A program made the translations under genes and the position numbers. This document shows positions 59,693 to 64,000 of a DNA stretch of 64,000 bases, piece by piece (within the stretch, counting starts at the first letter, position 1; every line of letters begins with the position of its first letter). The notes under the pieces are model-generated. The model made no database searches and had not been told where the DNA came from. It saw only the letters and a program-made list of their open reading frames with translations. Source of the DNA: an uncultured Prevotella sp. (GTDB lineage Bacteria; Bacteroidota; Bacteroidia; Bacteroidales; Bacteroidaceae); assembly GCA_937922435.1 (NCBI GenBank), contig CAKZVT010000030.1, positions 62,001 to 126,000 of the forward strand, read 5' to 3'.

Positions 59693-60970
59693 ATGCGTGT
59701 ACTTATTGTAAATACAAGCGAGAACGTTGGCGGAGCGGCGGTAGCCGCAGGCCGCCTGGTCGACGCGCTGAACAACAACGGCGTGAAGGCCAAGATGATG
59801 GTGCGCGACAAGACTACCGACAGCCTTACCGTAGCCTCGGCCGGCGGCAGGCTGCGGCGCAAGTGGGCGTTCCTGTGGGAACGCTGGTGCGTGTTCTGCC
59901 ACCTCGGTTTCTCGCGTAAGAACCTTTTTGCCATAGACATAGCCAACGCCGGCGTAGACATCACCAAAACGCGCGAGTTCAAGGAGGCCGACATCGTGCA
60001 CCTGCATTGGGTAAACCAAGGCATGCTTTCGCTCCGCACGCTCGGCAAAATCCTCGATTCGGGCAAGCCGGTAGTGTGGACTCTGCACGACATGTGGCCC
60101 GCTACGGCCATCTGCCATTATCCGCGCGGGTGTAGGTCGTACGCCACGCAGGGCTGCGCCAACTGCCAGCTGCTGCCCGGTCATGGCTCCGGCCGCGACC
60201 TGTCGCACCGTGTATGGCGTAAGAAGGAGCGCATCTGGTCGTCGCACAACATCGTCTTCGTGGCCTGTAGCCGGTGGCTCGCCTCTGCGGTGAAGGGCAG
60301 CCGGCTGCTTACAGGCAAGCAGGTGGTGAGCATTCCCAATGCAATCGACATGCGCGAGTTCCGCCCCGGCGACAAGGCCGAAGCCCGTATGCGCCTGTCT
60401 TTGCCGCTCGACAAGAAGCTCGTGCTCTTCGTCTCGCAGCGCATCACCGACGAGCGCAAGGGCATGGATTACCTGCTCGGAGCCTATGACAGGCTCGTCA
60501 AGGCGTGTCCGCAGGTCAAGGACGACACGGCTGTGGTAATCCTCGGAGGCAAGTCGGAAGAGTTTGCAGGGCGTCTGCCTGTGCCCGTATATCCGCTTGG
60601 CTTTGTTAGCACCACTGAAAAGATAATAGATGTGTATAATTCGGTCGACTTGTTCGTGCTCCCTTCGCTTGAAGACAACCTGCCCAACACCATCATGGAG
60701 GCCATGGCCTGCGGCGTTCCGTGCGTAGGTTTCAACGTAGGCGGCATACCGGAGATGATTGACCACCGCAAGAACGGCTACGTAGCGGCGTACAAGAGCG
60801 CCGAAGACCTGGCCGAAGGGATGCGTTGGGTATTGCAGGAGGCCGACTATGACGGGCTTTCGCGTGCCGCAGTGCGCAAGGTTTCGGTGTCATATTCGCA
60901 GCAGAGCGTGGCAATGAAGTACATTGAAGTTTACAACCAAGCCCTTGCTTACAGGCATTACAGGTTATGA
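59693..60970 (+). CDS. Family 4 (GT-B) glycosyltransferase
   Basis: 425 residues. GT-B marks: MRVLIVNTSENVGGAAVAAGRL at the start (the NxxxxxGGA nucleotide loop), DIVHLHWVNQGML, VWTLHDMWPATAICHYPRGC with a Cys-rich CRSYATQGCANCQLLPG insert (about 143-160), which is typical of a Bacteroidetes GT4 subgroup, VLFVSQRITDERKGMDYLL and the EX7E site in PSLEDNLPNTIMEAMACG (about 325-342). It overlaps the next glycosyltransferase gene by 4 bases (ATGA). Confidence 0.93.
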   Translation: MRVLIVNTSENVGGAAVAAGRLVDALNNNGVKAKMMVRDKTTDSLTVASAGGRLRRKWAFLWERWCVFCHLGFSRKNLFAIDIANAGVDITKTREFKEADIVHLHWVNQGMLSLRTLGKILDSGKPVVWTLHDMWPATAICHYPRGCRSYATQGCANCQLLPGHGSGRDLSHRVWRKKERIWSSHNIVFVACSRWLASAVKGSRLLTGKQVVSIPNAIDMREFRPGDKAEARMRLSLPLDKKLVLFVSQRITDERKGMDYLLGAYDRLVKACPQVKDDTAVVILGGKSEEFAGRLPVPVYPLGFVSTTEKIIDVYNSVDLFVLPSLEDNLPNTIMEAMACGVPCVGFNVGGIPEMIDHRKNGYVAAYKSAEDLAEGMRWVLQEADYDGLSRAAVRKVSVSYSQQSVAMKYIEVYNQALAYRHYRL

Positions 60971-61770
60971 TAAGGTTCACAATTGTCACCATTACGTACA
61001 ACGCCGCCCCCGTGTTTATGCGCACGGCGGATAGCGTTCTCGGCCAGACGTACCGCGATGTGGAGCACATCATCGTGGACGGGGCGTCAAGTGACGGCAC
61101 TGCCGACATGGCCTTGGCATACAAGCGGCGGTCTGACGAGGCTGCGAACGGCCATGAGGTGCGCGTCGTTTCAGAACCCGACAAGGGGCTGTACGATGCC
61201 ATGAACAAGGGGCTTCGCCTCGCAACGGGCGACTATGTATGCTTTCTCAACGCCGGAGACTTCTTCCCTGACGCGTCAACCCTTCACCTTATATATAATA
61301 ATGCGCGGCTTGGCAGCTATGAAAACGACAGGAGCGGCATGCCTGCCGTGCTCTATGGAGACACCGATTTGGTAGATGACGAGGGGCGGTTCGTGGCCCG
61401 TCGCCGCCTTGCTCCGCCCGAAAGGCTTACTTGGAGGTCGTTCCGCATGGGCATGCTGGTGTGCCATCAGGCTTTCTACGCACGTCTCGACATCGCCCGG
61501 CGCACGCCTTACGACCTGCGTTACCGCTTCTCCGCCGACGTGGACTGGTGCATACGGGTGATGAAGGAGGCGTCGCGCATGTCGCTGCCGTTGGCCAACG
61601 TCCATGCAACCGTGGCCTGCTACCAGCGCGAGGGGCAGACAACCAAGAACCACCGGGCATCGCTCCGCGAGCGTTTCGACGTGATGCGACGCCACTATGG
61701 GCTGCCGGTCACGCTGGCAATGCACGCCTGGTTCGTGGTGAGAGGTGTGCTGAAGCGTGGCCGACGATGA
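60967..61770 (+). CDS. Family 2 glycosyltransferase
   Basis: 267 residues. GT-A fold: FTIVTITYNAAPVFMRTADS, EHIIVDGASSDGTADMA (typical of colanic-acid type WcaE/WcaA-like transferases), EPDKGLYDAMNKGLRLATG and VCFLNAGDFFPD, where the DxD position reads NAGD. A Trp-rich acceptor region, DVDWCIRVMKEAS, precedes the basic C terminus. Co-translated with the GT4 gene through ATGA. Confidence 0.92.
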   Translation: MIRFTIVTITYNAAPVFMRTADSVLGQTYRDVEHIIVDGASSDGTADMALAYKRRSDEAANGHEVRVVSEPDKGLYDAMNKGLRLATGDYVCFLNAGDFFPDASTLHLIYNNARLGSYENDRSGMPAVLYGDTDLVDDEGRFVARRRLAPPERLTWRSFRMGMLVCHQAFYARLDIARRTPYDLRYRFSADVDWCIRVMKEASRMSLPLANVHATVACYQREGQTTKNHRASLRERFDVMRRHYGLPVTLAMHAWFVVRGVLKRGRR

Positions 61771-61809
61771 TGGCTTTCATCCTAATTTACAATTAAATAA
61801 CTAAAATTA

Positions 61810-61843
61810 TTTGGCTATTTGCGGCTTTATTCCCTATTTTTGC
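61810..61843 (+). promoter_or_regulatory. Promoter of the Cys/His-rich protein gene
   Basis: TTTG at 61810-61813, 21-base spacer, TATTTTTGC at 61835-61843. The start codon is at 61886. Confidence 0.65.
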
Positions 61844-61871
61844 CGTTGTAAACAAATACGAGTAAAAACAT

Positions 61872-61885
61872 AAAAAGGAGGCAAT
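61872..61885 (+). promoter_or_regulatory. Strong Shine-Dalgarno site (unusual for Bacteroidetes)
   Basis: AAAAAGGAGGCAAT directly before ATG 61886 gives a full AGGAGG at standard spacing. Most genes in this window lack such a site, as is usual in Bacteroidetes. Confidence 0.6.
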
Positions 61886-62248
61886 ATGAAGAAGTTTGTA
61901 GTCAGTTTGGCCTTGCTCGGGCTGTTCAGCGTCGGCACGATGGCTTTCATCGGTCATGACGGCGACGAGCCGCCTGCGCGTCAGACGGAGCAAAGGCGCG
62001 GCCATTGCGGCTGGCATGACGATTGCGACGGCCGTCACCGCCACCACCGCAGGGGTGGATGTTGCGGCGATTACCGCAGGAATGACTGCCGCAAGGACGA
62101 CAGGTGCTGCGGCGAAAGGTACGGATGCGGTGCTTGCCGGTACAATCGTTGCACGGTGGACGGATGCCACGAGCGCGGCGAGTTGTGCCCGGAGTGTGCC
62201 GAATGGTGCGACAACCACAGGCGCGACGATGTTTATAAGCGTAAGTAA
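61886..62248 (+). CDS. Small secreted Cys/His/Arg-rich protein
   Basis: 120 residues. Signal peptide VVSLALLGLFSVGTMA (cleavage near residue 20). The mature part of about 100 residues has 14 Cys and 8 His among many Arg and Asp, for example GHCGWHDDCDGRHRHH, RGGCCGDYRRNDC, RCCGERYGCGACRYNRC and LCPECAEWC. No family is recognised. The pattern would suit a metal-binding or disulfide-rich periplasmic peptide. It has its own promoter, a strong ribosome-binding site and its own terminator, so it is an independent, probably well expressed unit. Confidence 0.7.
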   Translation: MKKFVVSLALLGLFSVGTMAFIGHDGDEPPARQTEQRRGHCGWHDDCDGRHRHHRRGGCCGDYRRNDCRKDDRCCGERYGCGACRYNRCTVDGCHERGELCPECAEWCDNHRRDDVYKRK

Positions 62249-62251
62249 ACG

Positions 62252-62283
62252 AAAGGAGTTATCACGAAGATAACTCCTTTTTT
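62252..62283 (+). terminator. Terminator of the Cys/His-rich protein gene
   Basis: AAGGAGTTATC-ACGA-GATAACTCCTT followed by TTTT: an 11-bp stem and a T run right after the stop codon. Confidence 0.88.
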
Positions 62284-62298
62284 CATGTTGTCGGTTTG

Positions 62299-62341
62299 TA
62301 AAAAGGCAGGCGGCTGTCAGCTCACGCTGGCAGCCGCCTTG
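62299..62341 (-). terminator. Terminator of the M23/LysM peptidase gene
   Basis: On the minus strand AGGCGGCTGCCAGC-GTGA-GCTGACAGCCGCCT followed by GCCTTTTT: about 13 paired bases with one mismatch. Confidence 0.85.
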
Positions 62342-62362
62342 ACAATTTATTGACTTTAACAA

Positions 62363-63307
62363 TTATGAGTATCTTAGGATTTGTCCGGGACGTATGCGCA
62401 TCCTCTTGCTTATGTGGTTGAGTTTGCACAGTTTGTCGACCGTAGTGCCGCGCTTCTTGGCAATCGAACTGAGTGTCTCGCCGCGCTTTACCTTGTGGTA
62501 GAGCACGTCGCCTCCACGTTTCGTCGACTTCTTTGAAGCCTTGCTGCCGCTGCTGCTGCCGGTAGAAGCCTCTGCCATGTCGCTGTTCTTGCCTGCGCGC
62601 TTGTTTGCAAGTACAGACTCACTTTGGTACGTATCCTTGTGGAACATGTACGTGTCGGCAGTCACGTCCTGGTTCTTGAAGTCGAACATCAGCGCCGGAT
62701 TGAGCGCCACTCCGCACAGGCGTGTCTCGAAGTGCAGGTGGGAGCCGGTGCTGCGGCCCGTGTTTCCGCCGAGTCCGATGGGGTCTCCGGCCCTTACCAT
62801 CTGGTCTTCCTTGACCAAGTGCTTGGACATGTGGCCGTATATTGTCTCCAGTCCGTTGTGGTGGCGTATCACAACGTAGTTGCCGTAGCCTCTGGGTTCG
62901 TATTTGACGATGCGCACCTTGCCGCTGAATGCCGCGCGTATGGTGTCGCCGATGTACACTTTCACGTCGATGCCCTTGTGCATCCTGCCCCAGCGGCGGC
63001 CGAAGTTGGATGTTATTACGCGGCTCGTGGTGGGCATGCAAAAGTGTTTCAGGTTGATGAGGAACGAGTCGGGCAGCTCCGTCGCCTTGTGTGCGTACTT
63101 GTTGCTCCACTCCTTGTATAGCTGTGCCGACGGCGAGCCGGCCTGTTCTTTGTCGATAAGCCTGCGCAGTGCGATGGTGTCCACTGCCTTCATCTTCTTG
63201 TCTATCGGAGCCTGTCGGGCCAAGAGGTCTTGTGCGGTGGCTGTCGCCGCCGTCATGGCAAGAAAGGCTGTAATTGCTAATGTCTTAAATGTTCTTCTCA
63301 AATACAT
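62363..63307 (-). CDS. M23 family murein endopeptidase with LysM domain
   Basis: 314 residues. Signal peptide TLAITAFLAMTAATATA-Q. The M23 domain (about 85-215) shows SNFGRRWGRMHKGIDVKVY (first His and Asp zinc ligands), TIYGHMSKHL and GSHLHFETR (HxH zinc ligand pair). A Ser/Lys-rich linker (about 245-262) leads to a C-terminal LysM domain (YHKVKRGETLSSIAKKRGT ... LCKLNHISKRMRIRPGQIL). It cleaves peptide cross-links of peptidoglycan and is likely held on the sacculus through LysM, or serves as an activator of amidases. Monocistronic with its own promoter and terminator. Confidence 0.94.
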   Translation of the reverse strand: MYLRRTFKTLAITAFLAMTAATATAQDLLARQAPIDKKMKAVDTIALRRLIDKEQAGSPSAQLYKEWSNKYAHKATELPDSFLINLKHFCMPTTSRVITSNFGRRWGRMHKGIDVKVYIGDTIRAAFSGKVRIVKYEPRGYGNYVVIRHHNGLETIYGHMSKHLVKEDQMVRAGDPIGLGGNTGRSTGSHLHFETRLCGVALNPALMFDFKNQDVTADTYMFHKDTYQSESVLANKRAGKNSDMAEASTGSSSGSKASKKSTKRGGDVLYHKVKRGETLSSIAKKRGTTVDKLCKLNHISKRMRIRPGQILRYS

Positions 63308-63407
63308 GGTTTAATGTTGTCGATTCATTCATCGGTTCCGGCAAGTGTCGGCACCGCAGTGCGGCCTGTTTTTCAAATATGAAATACCGCTTTGTTATAA
63401 AAACGTT

Positions 63408-63416
63408 GCAAAGATA
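63408..63416 (-). promoter_or_regulatory. -7 element TATCTTTGC for the M23/LysM gene
   Basis: Minus-strand TATCTTTGC, 101 bases before the gene start. Confidence 0.55.
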
Positions 63417-63503
63417 CGAAAAAATACTGTACGGTGTATTACACGTTAACAACTTTATCGACCTTTTAACATAGAAGGAACGTTCATGGCTTGGTGTTTG
63501 ATT

Positions 63504-63609
63504 TAATTGAGAATGGAGAATGTAGAGTTGAGAATTATGATTACCTTTAATGCTTGGAAACCGGTAGGGGTAATCATAATTCTCAACTCTACATTCTCAA
63601 TTCTCAATT
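63504..63609. repeat. Inverted repeat with GATTACC/GGTAATC core, copy 2
   Basis: Left arm 63504-63545 (TAATTGAGAATGGAGAATG ... ATGATTACC), right arm 63569-63609 (GGTAATCATAATTCTCAAC ... CTCAATT), centre TGCTTGGAAACCGGTAGG. It directly abuts composite element copy 11. Confidence 0.82.
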
Positions 63610-63718
63610 CAAAAGACGGCAAATGGCGTTGCAAAAGGCCGTCTTTCGCACGCTAAAAGGCCGTCTTTTGCAATGTAAAAGATGGTCTTTTGTAACGTAT
63701 TGAAAGCCAATGCGTTGC
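63609..63718 (+). repeat. 110-bp composite 22-mer element, copy 11
   Basis: Units at 63609, 63631, 63653 and 63675. Terminal 22-mer 63697-63718 within GTAAC-gta-TTGA-aag-CCAA-tgc-GTTGC. It lies between the divergent M23 and serine-dehydratase-alpha family genes. Confidence 0.87.
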
Positions 63719-63828
63719 GGCGGTGGTCGTCGGCGGCCTTCTGAAAGTAAAATTTTTCACGCTTCGTCGACGGTTTTTTGAGGTTTATTTAGTAATTTCG
63801 CAGCTTGTAAAAACAATGTAACGACGAC

Positions 63829-64000
63829 ATGCTTACAGCTGAAGAACGCAACGCGATTATATCGCTCATACACAGGCAGGTAGTACCAGCCATCGGATGT
63901 ACCGAGCCTATGGCCGTAGCCTTGTGCGTAGCCAAGGCGAGGGAACTGCTCGGCGTATTGCCCGAGAGCATCGACATACGCCTCAGTGCCAACATCCTGA
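63829..64000 (+). CDS. Serine dehydratase alpha / CyuA (UPF0597) family protein, partial
   Basis: The first 57 codons are in the window. Start ATG 63829 (MLTAEERNAIISLIHRQV), then VVPAIGCTEPMAVALCVAKA, which holds the Cys of the iron-sulfur cluster motif GCTEP typical of this family (L-serine dehydratase alpha-like, YhaM/CyuA cysteine desulfidase). The rest lies beyond the window. TAATTTCGC at about 63793-63801 is a near match to the -7 box. Serine versus cysteine as substrate cannot be decided. Confidence 0.82.
   Translation, partial: MLTAEERNAIISLIHRQVVPAIGCTEPMAVALCVAKARELLGVLPESIDIRLSANIL

Noticed and set aside
61956..62273. Alternative frame over the Cys-rich protein (Ala/Thr-rich product)
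   Set aside because: It starts inside the other gene without a ribosome-binding site, while the 61886 frame has a signal peptide and a strong site.
5921..63718. 22-mer arrays as CRISPR arrays
   Set aside because: There are no unique spacers: the units are contiguous palindromes with only 3-4 variable bases, copies are dispersed, and no cas gene is present.

Overview
This window looks like chromosomal DNA from a GC-rich member of the Bacteroidales, most likely a Prevotellaceae-like gut or oral anaerobe. The evidence is gene content (PorU/PorV of type IX secretion, SusB and SusA type starch enzymes, MurA with Asp at the usual Cys site, DUF4290 and DUF6080 proteins, many lipoproteins) and promoters of the Bacteroidetes form TTTG-N19-21-TAnnTTTG. 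Species cannot be named from the sequence alone. No phage, plasmid, IS transposase, rRNA or CRISPR array is visible.

Layout. 1-5812 (minus): a FAH-family hydrolase, porU, porV and partial ispF in one run. 6211-14056 (plus): pyrE, an SRPBCC protein, argH, a Rieske-like lipoprotein, tRNA-Gly and tRNA-Leu, an OmpA/TPR lipoprotein, a thioredoxin-like lipoprotein and a ComM-type ATPase. 14237-15795 (minus): an FtsX-type permease and rbfA. 16237-25937 (plus): a PAP2 phosphatase, then a starch/maltodextrin block (malQ, susB, a type I pullulanase, susA) with no SusC/SusD in view. 26145-31363: four secreted proteins without a firm function. 31583-37514 (minus): rseP, dxr, rimM, murA, a DUF4290 protein and tsaB. 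37607-41102 (plus): yicC, gmk, nadD and a lower-GC AAA_14/DUF4143 ATPase bracketed by palindromes. 41169-41956 (minus): a frameshifted CPBP protease. 42312-53490 (plus): cell-envelope genes, namely a phosphoethanolamine-transferase-like sulfatase-fold protein, two acyltransferases, a UbiA/HAD pair, a DUF6080 protein, two glycosyltransferases and a polysaccharide-locus protein. 53525-61770: flippase, LicD, an opine-dehydrogenase-family protein, a LicC-like/aminotransferase fusion and two more glycosyltransferases. 61886-64000: a small Cys/His-rich secreted protein, an M23/LysM peptidase and the start of a serine-dehydratase-alpha family gene.

The most striking content is between the genes. A composite repeat of 22-bp palindromic units occurs 11 times. 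Six copies are exactly 110 bp, each made of four units plus a terminal 22-mer that completes a 27-bp palindrome. Copies lie in 7 of the 8 divergent intergenic regions, in 4 same-direction gaps and in none of the 7 convergent gaps. Further families are paired G-rich inverted repeats (GGGAGGG type), long perfect inverted repeats, a hairpin inserted in frame in a membrane enzyme gene, and paired TTATAAG palindromes 40 bp apart on both sides of the AAA_14 ATPase gene. A candidate short transcript with its own promoter, a 17-codon ORF and an intrinsic terminator lies at 59325-59501 on the minus strand.

How the genes fit together: the window mixes housekeeping genes (pyrimidine, arginine, isoprenoid, murein, NAD and GMP metabolism, ribosome maturation), starch breakdown, and outer-surface construction. 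The 53.5-59 kb part reads as a module that could make and attach an unusual phospho-amine group to a surface glycan. That is an inference from the LicC-like, aminotransferase-like, opine-dehydrogenase-like and LicD families sitting together.
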